64,000 bases of DNA from Actinocatenispora sp036503555 (GCA_036503555.1 DASXWQ010000033.1:1-64000); one strand, 5' to 3'. Shown: positions 1-9,321, counted from the first letter of the stretch. The notes: a model not told the origin generated them from the letters alone. A program made the numbers and translations.

Positions 1-18
1 CCCCCCCCCGCGACCGGT

Positions 19-58
19 GTACCGGCGGGCGGCCGTAGGGAGGAATGCCCGCCGGTAC
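19..58 (-). terminator. hairpin after the WXG100 gene
   Basis: Perfect 12-bp inverted repeat: GTACCGGCGGGC at 19-30 and GCCCGCCGGTAC at 47-58, with a 16-nt loop. It begins 7 nt after the stop codon of the minus-strand WXG100 gene, so it probably ends the eccC-WXG-WXG transcript. There is no T-tract, as is usual for actinomycete hairpin terminators. Confidence 0.6.
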
Positions 59-65
59 GAGGGGG

Positions 66-368
66 CTACTGGAAGTAGCCTGCGTTCTTGTTCTCCAGCG
101 CGAGCTGGAGGTCGTGCGCCTCGTTGACCTTGCCGGAGAACTGGCCGACCGTGCCGATGATGTCGGCGATCGCGGCCCGCAGCCGGGTCTCGGAGTTCTC
201 GGCGGCCTGGCCGGCGGTGCTGCCCGACGCGTACCAGGTCTCCTTGATCGGGGCCAGGTGCTGGTGGAGCTGGTCCAGGTAGTTGTCCAGCGCCTTGGCC
301 TTGGCGAACAGCGAGTCCGCGCTGGCCCGCAGGGCGCCGAATTCTACGTTGATGACGTCAGCCGACAT
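66..368 (-). CDS. WXG100 family type VII secretion protein (EsxA/EsxB-like)
   Basis: Small all-helical protein of 100 residues, the standard WXG100 length. The turn between the two helices carries a WYA variant of the W-x-G motif near residue 45. WXG100 proteins are secreted as helical-hairpin dimers by ESX/type VII systems. It lies 18 bp downstream of a second WXG100 gene and in the same orientation as the EccC motor gene, so the pair is the likely EsxA/EsxB-type substrate of this locus. The ATG is preceded by a GAGG-type ribosome site. The family assignment is firm; which Esx partner it represents is not. Confidence 0.88.
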   Translation of the reverse strand: MSADVINVEFGALRASADSLFAKAKALDNYLDQLHQHLAPIKETWYASGSTAGQAAENSETRLRAAIADIIGTVGQFSGKVNEAHDLQLALENKNAGYFQ

Positions 369-386
369 GGTGACTCCTCGCGAAGG

Positions 387-743
387 TCAGCCGGCTCCGC
401 CGGACAGCCGGTTCAGGACGTTGCCGCCGGCACCGACGGCGCTGTTGAGGTTGCGGAACGAGTCGGAGACCGTCGCATCGCCGCTGCCGTAGTTGTGGAA
501 GCTCTGGTTCACCAGGTTGGACATGTTCTCCAGCTCGCGGCTGGCGACCTTCATGTCGTCCTGGAGCTTCGTGTGCAACTGCCAGAACGCGTTGGCCTGG
601 TCTCCGGCGTACCGGCTGAGCACCGAAACGAGGTCGTTCTCCAGCTCGGCCATCGTCTTGGCCGCGCCGGTAGCGCACTCGTCGAACCCCTGGACCGCCT
701 TGGTCATGGCGGCGGAATCTGACTGGAATCCCGGACTACCCAC
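387..743 (-). CDS. WXG100 family type VII secretion protein, partner of the adjacent Esx
   Basis: Predicted 118-residue helical protein. I chose the GTG at 743 because a GAGAGGAGG ribosome site lies just upstream; a longer reading to 824 has no such support, and an internal ATG would give about 106 residues. The mid-protein FWQL sequence stands where WXG100 proteins have W-x-G, and the C-terminal helix is followed by a Gly-rich tail. It lies between the EccC gene and another WXG100 gene on the same strand, as expected for a heterodimeric substrate pair. The family is inferred from length, helix pattern and context, since the WxG motif is degenerate. Confidence 0.8.
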   Translation of the reverse strand: MGSPGFQSDSAAMTKAVQGFDECATGAAKTMAELENDLVSVLSRYAGDQANAFWQLHTKLQDDMKVASRELENMSNLVNQSFHNYGSGDATVSDSFRNLNSAVGAGGNVLNRLSGGAG

Positions 744-856
744 GACGGGCCACCTCCTCTCGCTCGCTTCTCGTTGTCTGCCAGGAACCCTAGAGAAATC
801 CGGTGACCCCATTGCACGGCACAAGTGCCGGACGCGCTACGGCCGAATTACCCACA

Positions 857-3800
857 TCAGCTCCTTTGCTCGTCCAACAGGGCGAGATGCACCAGCTCCG
901 CCCCGGTACGCCGGTTGACGAGCGTGCCGCGGCCGGGCGGCTGCGGGGACGCCTTGACGTCGCCGAGGAGTACGCCCTCGTCCTTCGAACCGGACAGCAG
1001 CAGGCCGGGGCTGCCAAGTTCCCGGATCCGGCCGAGAACCGGCTCGTAGAGCGCCTTCGAGGCGCCGCCGGCGTGCCGGGCGAGGACCAGGTGCAGGCCG
1101 ATGTCGCGGGCCAGCGGGACGTACTCCAGCAGCGGCACGAGGGGGTTCCGGCCGGCGACGGCGACCAGGTCGTAGTCGTCGACGAGGACGAACAGCTCCG
1201 GGCCGGTCCACCAGGACCTGTCGCGCAGCTGTTCGGGCGTCACGTCCGGACCGGGCAGCCGGGCCTGCATCGCCTGCTGCACCTCGGCGACGACGCCGGT
1301 CAGGGTCGGCTCGGCCGCCGCGTACGACATGAGGTGGTCGCCGGCGACCGCGTCGAGCAGGCCGTGCCGGTAGTCGACGACGAGTACCGCCGCCTCGGCC
1401 GGCGTGTAGCGGGCCATGATGCCCTGGCCGATCATGCGCAGCAGGTTCGACTTGCCGGACTCGGTGTCGCCGAACACGAGGAAGTGCGGGTCGGCGGAGA
1501 GGTCGACCCACACCGGACCCAGGTCCGACTCGGCGATGCCGACCGGGATCGCCCGCCGCGGCAACCCCGCCGGTACGGGCAGCTCGCGTGCGGGCAGCAC
1601 CGTCGGCAGCAGGCGTACCTGCGGGGCGCGGGGGCCCTGCCACGCCCCGGCTACCCGGGCCACCAGGTCGGTCGCGCCGTCGGTGACGTCGTCGAGGGAG
1701 GAGCGCCCGTCGATGCGCGCCAGGCCGGTCAGGAAGTGCAGCTTGTCGGCGGTCAGCCCGCGCCCCGGCGCCGCCGCCGGTACGTTCGTCGCCGCGCGCC
1801 GGTCGATCGCCGAGTCGGCCGGGTCGCCCAGCCGCAGCTCGAACCGGGTGCCGATGACGTCCCGCAGCTGCGGGCGTACCTCCATCCAGCGGTTCACGGA
1901 CAGCACCACGTGGATGCCGAAGCCGAGGCCGCGCGCGGCGAGCGTGGTGATCGCCTGCTCCAGCGGCTCGTACTCCTGGCGCAGCGTCATCCAGCCGTCC
2001 ACGAACAGGAACACGTCGCCGAACGCCCGGCCGTCCCGGTACGGCAGCTCGTGCCGGCGTCGACGGTACGTCGCCATCGAGTCGATCCGGTGCTCGGCGA
2101 ACAGCGTCTCCCGCTCCGTCAGCAGCGCGGTCAGCTCCGCCACGATGCGCCGGCAGCGCTCCGCGTCGAGCCGGCCGGCGGTACCCGACACGTGCGGCAG
2201 GCCGGCGAGTGCGGACAGCCCGCCGCCGCCGAAGTCGAGGACGAGGAACTGCACCTCGGCCGGGGTGTGCGTGAGCGCCAGCGCGGCGAGCAGGGTACGC
2301 AGCAGGGTCGACTTGCCGGACTGCGGCGCGCCGGCCACGATCGCGTTCCCGGCCTGCCCGGACAGGTCCGCCCACAGCAGGTCGCGGCGCTGCTCGAACG
2401 GCTTGTCGACGAGCGCGACGGGCACCGTGAGGCGGCCGTTGCCGGCCCAGTTGACCGGGCACAGCCCGCGTACCGGGTCGGTGCCGAGCGGCGGCAGCAG
2501 CGCGTCGACGCTCGGCGGCTCGGCGAGCGGCGGCAGCCAGATCTGGTGCGCCTCCGGGCCCTTGCCCTCCAGCCGGCCCACCATCGCGCCGAGGATCGTC
2601 TCGCCGATCGGCCGCGACCCGCCGATGGCCGGCGCCGCCGGGGTTTCCACCTCGACCCGCTGCTCCGGCACCCGCGCCAGCGTGTACGGCAGCGCCCGCC
2701 GGACGACCGCCGGCGAGGCCGGGCCGGAACCGTCCAGCGGCGGCAGCTCACCCGACACGTACGCCGCCTTGAACCGGACCAGCGTCGCCGTGTCGATCTT
2801 CAGGTACGCCGAGCCCGGCACCGGCGGCAGCTCGTACGCGTCCGGCACGCCCAGCACCGCGCGGCTCTCCGACGCGGAGAACGTCCGCAGCCCGATCCGG
2901 TACGACAGGTGCGAGTCGAGGCCGCGCAGCCGGCCCTCCTCCAGCCGCTGCGAGGCGAGCAGCAGGTGGATGCCGAGCGACCGGCCGAGCCGGCCGATCA
3001 TCACGAACAGGTCGATGAACTCCGGCCGGCTGCTCAGCAGCTCGGAGAACTCGTCGATGATCACCAGCAGGGACGGCAGCGGGCGCAGGTCGGCACCGGC
3101 GTCCCGGGCGCGCTCGTAGTCGCGTACCGAGGCGAAGTTGCCGGCGTCGCGCAGCAGCTCCTGCCGACGTACCATCTCGCCGCGCAGCGCGTCGGCCATC
3201 CGGTCGACCAGCGGCAGCTCGTCGGCCAGGTTCGTGATGACCGCGCAGGTGTGCGGCAGTCCCGTCATACCGGCGAACGTGGCACCGCCCTTGAAGTCGA
3301 TGAGCGCCAGGTTCAGCGTCTCCGACGAGTGGGTGACGGCCAGCCCGGCGACGAGCGTACGCAGCAGCTCCGACTTGCCCGAGCCGGTCGCGCCGATGAC
3401 CAGGCCGTGCGGGCCCATCCCGTGCTCGGCCGACTCCTTCAGGTCCAGCTCGACGGGCCGGCCGTCCGGGTCGATGCCGAGCGGGATCCGGAGCCTGTCG
3501 CGCGGTGCCCGGGCACGCCAGGTGACCCCCGGGTCGATGCCGCGCGGGTCGCCCAGCCCGAGCAGGTCCGCCAGGCCGAACGTGGCGGACAGCGGCAGCT
3601 CGTCGCGCACCGGCGTACCGGTGTAGAGCGGGGTCATGGACCGGGCCAGCGCCTCGGCCGAGCCGGCGTCCATCGTGTCGCCGTCGCCCGCGAACGCGAC
3701 ACCGTCCGCGGTGGCCATGCCGACCCGGCCGTCGGTCAGGAACAGCCCCAGTACGCCCGGCTCCGGCCCCGACTCGTCGACGGTGCCGCCGACCTCCAGT

Positions 3801-4822
3801 ACGGTTACCCCGGCCAGCCCGCCGTCCGGCGCGATCCTGGTGTCCCCGTACGTCCGGCCGCCGTCCACGACGACCACCACGTGCGGCAGCGCCGCCGCCG
3901 ACGGATGGCCGAACGCGGCGCGGTCGCCGAGGTCGGCGCCGAGCAGGTCGGCGAGGGTACCCAGATCGTCGGCGCAGAGCCGGATCGGGCCGGCCGCGTC
4001 CGCGCGGCCGGTGTCGGCGGCGTGCGGCAGCCACTTCGTCCAGTCCCAGTCGGACCACCGGTCGCCGGACGCGCACACCCCGACCCGCAGGTCGTCCGGG
4101 GCGTGGAAGACGGCGAGCTGGGCGAGTACCGCACGGGCCAGGTCGAGCGCCGCCGGCCGGTCGCCGACCAGCGTGATCCGGTGGAACGACCGCAGCGAGA
4201 TCGCCACCGGCAGTCCCGACACCGTCGCGTACGCCCGGATGAAGTGCCGCAGCGACGTCGAGCACACCGGGTCCAGGTCCTCCAGCGGCGCGGTCTGCGG
4301 CGCGCGCAGCGGCGTGGCGAGCCGCTGCGGCCCGGTACCGATGCGGACGCGGCCGAAGTCCCGGTCGCCGCGGGCCCGTTCCCACAGCCGTTCGGTGCCG
4401 ACGACCGTCCACAGGTCGGCGGGATCCGGCCCGCCGGCGAGCATCGCGTCGCGCTGCTTCTCGGCGACCCGCTGCACCTGACCGCGCAACCCGGCCAGGT
4501 AGCGCAGGTAGTCCCGGCGCTCGTTGTTGATCTGGGCCTTCTTCGCCGCCCCGCCGCGCGAGAACGACATGACCAGCATGCCGATCATGGCGCCGGCGTA
4601 GAGCGCGCCGAAGACGTACGTCATGACGCCGCCGGACCGTCCGATGTACACGAACGACATGGCGCCCATGCCGAGCATCATCGGCAGGAAGAACAGCAGC
4701 TGCATGCCGCCCTGCCCGGAGCCGCGGGGCAGCACCGGCGGGGACTGCAACGAGATCTCGCCGCTCGGCGGCTCCGGCAGAGTCACCCGCCTGCCCCGGC
4801 GTCGTACGGTGTCGACGGTCAT
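857..4822 (-). CDS. eccC: type VII secretion motor ATPase EccC (fused EccCa-EccCb)
   Basis: About 1,321 residues. Two membrane segments lie near residues 43-90, followed by a linker and three FtsK/SpoIIIE-type ATPase domains. Walker A sequences are GATGSGKS (about residue 476), GAPQSGKS (about 831) and GDTESGKS (about 1119). Domain 1 has a full Walker B with catalytic Glu (LLVIIDEF, about 588). Domains 2 and 3 have VFLFVDGW and LFVLVDDYD, which suggests weaker or regulatory ATPases, as known for EccC. The protein is the hexameric cytosolic motor that recognises the C-terminal signal of WXG100 substrates. I take ATG 4822, with GAGGAG just upstream; a GTG at 4828 is the alternative. It heads the minus-strand operon with the two WXG100 genes. 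Confidence 0.95.
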   Translation of the reverse strand: MTVDTVRRRGRRVTLPEPPSGEISLQSPPVLPRGSGQGGMQLLFFLPMMLGMGAMSFVYIGRSGGVMTYVFGALYAGAMIGMLVMSFSRGGAAKKAQINNERRDYLRYLAGLRGQVQRVAEKQRDAMLAGGPDPADLWTVVGTERLWERARGDRDFGRVRIGTGPQRLATPLRAPQTAPLEDLDPVCSTSLRHFIRAYATVSGLPVAISLRSFHRITLVGDRPAALDLARAVLAQLAVFHAPDDLRVGVCASGDRWSDWDWTKWLPHAADTGRADAAGPIRLCADDLGTLADLLGADLGDRAAFGHPSAAALPHVVVVVDGGRTYGDTRIAPDGGLAGVTVLEVGGTVDESGPEPGVLGLFLTDGRVGMATADGVAFAGDGDTMDAGSAEALARSMTPLYTGTPVRDELPLSATFGLADLLGLGDPRGIDPGVTWRARAPRDRLRIPLGIDPDGRPVELDLKESAEHGMGPHGLVIGATGSGKSELLRTLVAGLAVTHSSETLNLALIDFKGGATFAGMTGLPHTCAVITNLADELPLVDRMADALRGEMVRRQELLRDAGNFASVRDYERARDAGADLRPLPSLLVIIDEFSELLSSRPEFIDLFVMIGRLGRSLGIHLLLASQRLEEGRLRGLDSHLSYRIGLRTFSASESRAVLGVPDAYELPPVPGSAYLKIDTATLVRFKAAYVSGELPPLDGSGPASPAVVRRALPYTLARVPEQRVEVETPAAPAIGGSRPIGETILGAMVGRLEGKGPEAHQIWLPPLAEPPSVDALLPPLGTDPVRGLCPVNWAGNGRLTVPVALVDKPFEQRRDLLWADLSGQAGNAIVAGAPQSGKSTLLRTLLAALALTHTPAEVQFLVLDFGGGGLSALAGLPHVSGTAGRLDAERCRRIVAELTALLTERETLFAEHRIDSMATYRRRRHELPYRDGRAFGDVFLFVDGWMTLRQEYEPLEQAITTLAARGLGFGIHVVLSVNRWMEVRPQLRDVIGTRFELRLGDPADSAIDRRAATNVPAAAPGRGLTADKLHFLTGLARIDGRSSLDDVTDGATDLVARVAGAWQGPRAPQVRLLPTVLPARELPVPAGLPRRAIPVGIAESDLGPVWVDLSADPHFLVFGDTESGKSNLLRMIGQGIMARYTPAEAAVLVVDYRHGLLDAVAGDHLMSYAAAEPTLTGVVAEVQQAMQARLPGPDVTPEQLRDRSWWTGPELFVLVDDYDLVAVAGRNPLVPLLEYVPLARDIGLHLVLARHAGGASKALYEPVLGRIRELGSPGLLLSGSKDEGVLLGDVKASPQPPGRGTLVNRRTGAELVHLALLDEQRS

Positions 4823-4986
4823 CGCCACTCCTCACGCGTACCTGCGGGTGCACATCCTGCCCGGTCACAATGCCGGGCAGTCAAGCCGGGACCATGGGTA
4901 CTTTTGCCGTTCATCGCGCCGACGCGGCGACCCTACGATGTGGCCGACAGCAGACTGCCGGAGCGTCGGAGGGAGGTGTGAGTGGA

Positions 4987-5718
4987 GTGGACGGCCAGTA
5001 CGAAGCCAGTCCGGAGGCGATGCGCGCCGCGGTGGGCAACGTCTCGGGGATCCTGGTGCAGGCCATCACCACCCTGCTCGACCTCGAATCGACGCTCGTC
5101 GACCCGACCTCGTTCGCGGAGCTCGGCGGCGCCGTCGCGACCGCCAACACCGAGCTGCAGGGCGAGCAGATCCGGGCGATGCGTTCGCTGCTCTCCCTGT
5201 TGCGGGACACCAACGACTCGGTGCACCGCAGCGCCAATTCCTACGACGACGCCGACCGGACCGTCGCCACGTCGTACGGCGGCGGCAGCTCGCCGCTGTG
5301 GCATTCCACGTCCGCCGCGGACCTCGCCGGGTTCGCGACCTCCGACAACGGCGCCGGCACACCGCACTCCGTCGGCACCGTGCTCGACTACCTGGCTCGT
5401 ACCGGAATGGGCGAGCTGGCGTACCGGCCGGTGCCGGCCGACGGGTTCGCCGACGCCGGCGGGTTCGCGGACTGGCTCGACTCGGATCCCGAGCACCAGT
5501 CCCGGCTCGGCGTCATCGGCGTGTACTCCGGTGAGGCACGGGGGCTCACCGACGTACCGGGGATCCAGCGCGGGGACGTGGTCGTGGCCGGGTCGATCGG
5601 CGACGACCGGTCCGTGATCGGTGTGGCCGGCGGCGACGGCCAGCTCTACAACCACGGCCCGGTGGGGCCCGACCTTCCGGACGGCAGCCGGGTCCGGGTG
5701 TACCGACCGGTCGCCTGA
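4987..5718 (+). CDS. EspC/WXG-like type VII secretion-associated protein with unknown C-terminal domain
   Basis: About 243 residues. The N-terminal 100 residues are helical and end in SANSYDDADRTVA, resembling the YDxTD-type end of EspC/WXG100-like domains that target proteins to ESX systems. The C-terminal 110 residues are Gly/Asp-rich and mostly beta (GIQRGDVVVAGS, GDGQLYNHGP). They vaguely recall the core of NlpC/P60 or CHAP folds, but the protein has no cysteine, so it would not be an active peptidase of that type. GTG 4987 has a GGAGGGAGG ribosome site about 10 nt upstream; GTG 4978 is too close to it. It is divergent from eccC and the first gene of the plus-strand run. A secreted effector is possible; this is inference. 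Confidence 0.6.
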   Translation: MDGQYEASPEAMRAAVGNVSGILVQAITTLLDLESTLVDPTSFAELGGAVATANTELQGEQIRAMRSLLSLLRDTNDSVHRSANSYDDADRTVATSYGGGSSPLWHSTSAADLAGFATSDNGAGTPHSVGTVLDYLARTGMGELAYRPVPADGFADAGGFADWLDSDPEHQSRLGVIGVYSGEARGLTDVPGIQRGDVVVAGSIGDDRSVIGVAGGDGQLYNHGPVGPDLPDGSRVRVYRPVA

Positions 5719-5757
5719 GACGTTGACCTTGACCAGTACTCACGAGGGGTGTGTGTC

Positions 5758-6984
5758 GTGATCGCGTTCCCGAATTCCAGTGCGATGGACGCCACGGCCG
5801 CGGGCGGCGGACCCATCACCATGCTGCCGCGGATCGTCACCGGCCAGCCGGAGCAGATCCTGTCCCACGTCGCCGACGTACTGGGCAAGGCGGCGAAGTT
5901 CGTGACGCTGCTGGAGGACCTGGACAAGGCGCGCCAGCAGCTCGGCCAGATCTGGTCCGGCAAGGCCTCCGAGTCCGCCCTGGCGAAGATCTCCGACTCG
6001 TTGCAGCAGTTCGAGAAGATCATCAAGGCGATCCAGGACGGCGCGAAGCTCCTGGAGGAGGCGGCCAAGCTCGTCCAGGTCGTGCAGACGGCGTACAAGA
6101 CGATCGTGTCGGCGGTGAACCCGACGGTCGCCGCGCTGATGTCGAACCCGTGGACGCACGCCGCGGCGCGCGCCCTGTCGACCGCGACGAGCGGGTCGCT
6201 GAAGTCGTTCATCGAGTCGATCGCGGCGCTGATGAACGCGCTCGGCGTGACCAAGATCGGCACCGTACTGACCGACATCGGCGCGGTCATCGGTGCGCTG
6301 GAATCGTTGTTCGGCAAGGGATCCGAGGGTACGCCGGTGAACGCCGGCGCGGTCTCGGGTACGCAGGTCACCGCGCCCGGCGCGGTGAACACGGTGGCGT
6401 CCACGGCCGGCCAGCAGGCCCTCTCCGGGTACTCGGGGGCTCTGCCGGTGATGAGTCCGGCGACGGGCGGGACGGCGGCGAGCGGGTTGCAGGGACTCCT
6501 CGCCGTCCCCGGCCAGGCCACCAGCGGCGTGACCAACGGCCTCAGCAACTGGATGACCAGCTACACCCCGACGGCGCTCGGCGGCACCGGCCTCGGTACC
6601 GCCGGGCTCGGTACCGCCGGGCTCGGCACCGCGGCCGGCCTGGGCAACGGGATCGCGGTCGGCGACACCAACGCGTGGATCCCGGTCGACCACAACGGTG
6701 ACGCCGGCGCCGGCGACGCGGGTACCACCGGCTCGACCGGTGACACGGGCGCCTCGGGCTCCGCCGGCGACACCGGCACCTCGGGTGACACCGGCACGTC
6801 GGGTGACACCGGGAGCGGGCACGAGACCACGATCACCGCGCACAAGGGCGACCTGACCGTCACGGTCACCACCGAGACCGACCCCGGCCACGCCGGCGGC
6901 ATCGACCTCGACGTGTCCGCCGGTGCCGACCACATCGTGGAGCACGTCGACATCGACGCCGCCGGCAAGGTCAGCGTGGGGTGA
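5758..6984 (+). CDS. large WXG-motif protein with Gly/Thr/Asp-rich repetitive tail
   Basis: About 408 residues. A helical region near residues 25-110 has a clear W-S-G motif in LGQIWSGKAS, consistent with the WXG100 superfamily. It is followed by a long hydrophobic helical stretch, then low-complexity repeats: LGTAG units near residues 280-300 and GDTGTS units near 330-360. A short beta-like tail full of His and Asp closes the protein. GTG 5758 is taken because ACGAGGGG lies at the right distance; GTG 5749 is in frame but overlaps that site. It precedes another WSG-motif gene, with which it overlaps or nearly overlaps. Likely a type VII substrate or surface component; the exact role is unknown. 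Confidence 0.6.
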   Translation: MIAFPNSSAMDATAAGGGPITMLPRIVTGQPEQILSHVADVLGKAAKFVTLLEDLDKARQQLGQIWSGKASESALAKISDSLQQFEKIIKAIQDGAKLLEEAAKLVQVVQTAYKTIVSAVNPTVAALMSNPWTHAAARALSTATSGSLKSFIESIAALMNALGVTKIGTVLTDIGAVIGALESLFGKGSEGTPVNAGAVSGTQVTAPGAVNTVASTAGQQALSGYSGALPVMSPATGGTAASGLQGLLAVPGQATSGVTNGLSNWMTSYTPTALGGTGLGTAGLGTAGLGTAAGLGNGIAVGDTNAWIPVDHNGDAGAGDAGTTGSTGDTGASGSAGDTGTSGDTGTSGDTGSGHETTITAHKGDLTVTVTTETDPGHAGGIDLDVSAGADHIVEHVDIDAAGKVSVG

Positions 6985-6989
6985 GCGTC

Positions 6990-7529
6990 ATGTCCGCCGA
7001 CCCGGCCGTCGACCTGTCCGGCGTGCTCGACACGCTCCGCGACAGGTACGCGGCGGTCCTGTCCGCCCACCGGCGCGCCGCGACCGGGGATCCGGCCGCG
7101 CTGCGCGGCGCCGGGCGTACCCATCGCGGGCAGGCTGAGCGGATCGACCGTGCCGCAACGGATCTGGCCGACGGTACGCTGGCCGACGACTGGTCCGGGC
7201 CGGCCGCCACGGCGTACCGTCGGCGGGCCGGCACGCTCGGCGTCGACCTCACCGGCTGCGCGACGACGCTGCGCCGGCAGTCCGACGTACTGTCCGGCGC
7301 GGCCGACGCGCTGGAGTCCGCCGCGGCCGGCATCGACGACCTGCGTTCCGGTTTCGACCGGCAGTTCGCGGAGCTGTCCGCCGCCGCCCGGGCGGTACCC
7401 GTCGAGCAGGTCGCGGCGGTGCTGGCGAGCGCGCGGTCGGTGGGCGACGCGTACGTCGCCGCCGCCGGTACGGTGACCACGGCGCTCGGCCGCGCGCTGA
7501 CGACACTGACACTCCCGGAGGCGACATGA
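6990..7529 (+). CDS. WXG100-like helical protein
   Basis: About 179 residues, predicted all helical, with the W-S-G motif in LADDWSGPAATAYRRR near residue 70. This is the typical helix-turn-helix junction of ESX-associated proteins. Longer than a canonical WXG100 protein, it has extra helices at both ends. ATG 6990 follows GTGGGGTGAG; a GTG at 6981 overlapping the preceding stop is the alternative. It overlaps the start of the YbaB-like gene by an ATGA, so these genes are translationally coupled. Probably a chaperone-like or secreted partner in this type VII locus. Confidence 0.65.
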   Translation: MSADPAVDLSGVLDTLRDRYAAVLSAHRRAATGDPAALRGAGRTHRGQAERIDRAATDLADGTLADDWSGPAATAYRRRAGTLGVDLTGCATTLRRQSDVLSGAADALESAAAGIDDLRSGFDRQFAELSAAARAVPVEQVAAVLASARSVGDAYVAAAGTVTTALGRALTTLTLPEAT

Positions 7530-7834
7530 ACCCCGAGATCGACGACCTGCTCGCCCGGGTACGAGAGCAGCAGGCGGAGGTGGAACGGATCCAGAAGTCC
7601 GTCACCGAGCTGGAGGTCACCGGCTACTCGCGGAACAACGAGGTGACGGTCAAGCTGCGCGGCAGCGGCAGGTTCACGGAGATCTCGATCGACGAGGACG
7701 TGGCCCGGCGGCTCGACGCGACCAGCCTCGGCGACATCGTGCTGGAGGCCGTGAACGACGGGCTGAAGCGGCTCGGCGAGGCCAGCACGGCGAAGTTCAA
7801 GCCCGTGCTGGACGCCGCCGGCACCGACGTCTGA
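7526..7834 (+). CDS. YbaB/EbfC family nucleoid-associated-like protein
   Basis: 102 residues. An N-terminal helix (residues 1-30) is followed by the beta core VTGYSRNNEVTVKLRGSGRFTEISID and a C-terminal helix, the fold of YbaB/EbfC proteins. Classical members are dimeric DNA-binding proteins encoded next to recR/dnaX. Here it sits inside a type VII secretion operon, 4 bp overlapping the preceding WXG-like gene and 5 bp before eccD, as also seen for EspK/EspL-like partners of ESX loci. Its role may therefore be that of a secretion chaperone rather than DNA binding. The ribosome site is GGAGGCGAC. Confidence 0.85.
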   Translation: MNPEIDDLLARVREQQAEVERIQKSVTELEVTGYSRNNEVTVKLRGSGRFTEISIDEDVARRLDATSLGDIVLEAVNDGLKRLGEASTAKFKPVLDAAGTDV

Positions 7835-7839
7835 CCGCC

Positions 7840-9219
7840 ATGGCCGTGTCCTCGACGCCGCGCCGGGTCACCGTGGTCAGCCCACGTGCCCGGGTCGACG
7901 TGGCGCTTCCGGTGGAGAGCACCCTTGCCGAGCTGCTGCCGCAGCTTGTCGCCATGACCGGCGCGGAGCTGCCCGAGCCCGCCCCCGCCGGTACCGTCTC
8001 CGGCTGGGCGCTCGCCCGACTCGGCGCACCGGCGTTCGAGCCGGGCCTGACCGTGGCCCGCGCCGGCGTACGCGACGGCGACGTGCTCTATCTCAACCCG
8101 CGTCGTACCAGGACGGCGCCGCTGCTGTTCGACGACGTCGTCGACGCGATCGCGCACGCCGCCGAGCACAGCCCGACGGGCTGGCGTCGGCAGACGGCGC
8201 GGCGGGTGGCGCTCGGGTTCGCGGCACTCGCGTTCACCGGCTGCGCGCTGGCCGTGGCGCTGGCGGGCCCCGGCTGGCCGTGGTCGTCGATCGGGCCCGG
8301 CATCCTGGCGCTCGTACTGGCGATCGGCGGCGGCGCGCTGTCGCGCGCGTACGGCGACTCGACGGCCGGCGCGGTCCTCGGCCTCACCGGCGTACCCGCG
8401 GCGGCGCTGGCCGGGCTGTTCGTCCTGCCCGACAACGGTTTCGGCCCGGGCGCCGTGTCCCTCGGCCTCGCCGCCACCACCGTGTACGCGGTGCTCGCGG
8501 CCGTCGCCGTCTCCGACCGGGTCGCCTGGTTCATCGGCGTCGCCGCGGCCAGCGCCGTCGGCTGCCTCGCCGCCACGCTCACCGTCCTCGTCGACACCTC
8601 CGCGGTACGCGGCGCGGCGGTCACCATCGCCCTCGCCGTCGCCGTGTGCCCCGCGCTGCCGATGGTCGCGCTGCGGCTGGGGCGACTGCCGTTGCCGCGG
8701 ATACCGTCGGACGTGGCGGCGTTCCGGGCCGAGGAGAGTCCCGTCCTGGGGCGCGACGTCATCGACGAGACCGCCGCGGCGGAGGAGGCGTTGAGCGGGC
8801 TGCTCGGCGCGCTCGCCGTACTCGTCTGTGGCGGGGCGGCGGTGCTGCTGCTCGGCGGGTCGCGCTTCGGCTGGGGTACGGCCGGGGTGGCTGGTCTGGC
8901 CCTGGTGCTGCGATCCCGGGCGTACGCCGGGACCGCGCAGCGGGTCGTGCTGCTGGTGTTCGGGTTCGCCGTGCTCGCCGGGACGGTCGTGCGGCTCGTG
9001 GTCGTCGGGTCGCCGACGGTACGGCTGGTGCTGTTGATCGTCGTGGCGCTGGTGGCTGTGGGGTGCGCGGTGTACGCGACCCGGGTCGTGGGGCGGGATC
9101 CGTCGCCGTACTGGTCCCGGTTGTTCGACGTGGTCGAGTTCCTGTCGCTCGTGGGGATCATTCCGTTGGCGGCGGCGGTGCTCAATGTGTACGCCCGGGT
9201 TCGGTCGCTCGCTGGCTGA
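7840..9219 (+). CDS. eccD: type VII secretion integral membrane protein EccD
   Basis: 459 residues. An N-terminal ubiquitin-like (YukD) domain (about residues 8-90, including RVTVVSPRARVDVALP and VLYLNP) is followed by about eleven membrane helices from residue 115 on. This is exactly the EccD architecture, a core subunit of the inner-membrane ESX complex with EccB, EccC and EccE. It follows the YbaB-like gene by 5 bp and is the last plus-strand gene before the convergent eccE. The ribosome site is weak, so translation is probably coupled to the upstream gene. Confidence 0.93.
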   Translation: MAVSSTPRRVTVVSPRARVDVALPVESTLAELLPQLVAMTGAELPEPAPAGTVSGWALARLGAPAFEPGLTVARAGVRDGDVLYLNPRRTRTAPLLFDDVVDAIAHAAEHSPTGWRRQTARRVALGFAALAFTGCALAVALAGPGWPWSSIGPGILALVLAIGGGALSRAYGDSTAGAVLGLTGVPAAALAGLFVLPDNGFGPGAVSLGLAATTVYAVLAAVAVSDRVAWFIGVAAASAVGCLAATLTVLVDTSAVRGAAVTIALAVAVCPALPMVALRLGRLPLPRIPSDVAAFRAEESPVLGRDVIDETAAAEEALSGLLGALAVLVCGGAAVLLLGGSRFGWGTAGVAGLALVLRSRAYAGTAQRVVLLVFGFAVLAGTVVRLVVVGSPTVRLVLLIVVALVAVGCAVYATRVVGRDPSPYWSRLFDVVEFLSLVGIIPLAAAVLNVYARVRSLAG

Positions 9220-9321
9220 CCGGGTTGGTGACGGCTGTGTCTGCGCGGATGCGCTGGGGCGGTCTGTCCTTGTGCCGGGACCACGTGGCGCATCGCTGCG
9301 CCGATGAACCCAGTTCTGTTT

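Noticed and set aside
1..10. Run of nine C at the window edge
   Set aside because: Homopolymer at the sequence boundary with no further context; could be chance.
803..4981. Very long plus-strand reading frame of about 1,390 codons opposite eccC
   Set aside because: Arg/Pro/Gly-rich translation without domains, caused by high GC at third positions of the true minus-strand gene. The same applies to other long opposite-strand frames, for example 7624-10779, 15206-18790, 36505-39021 and 52245-55415.
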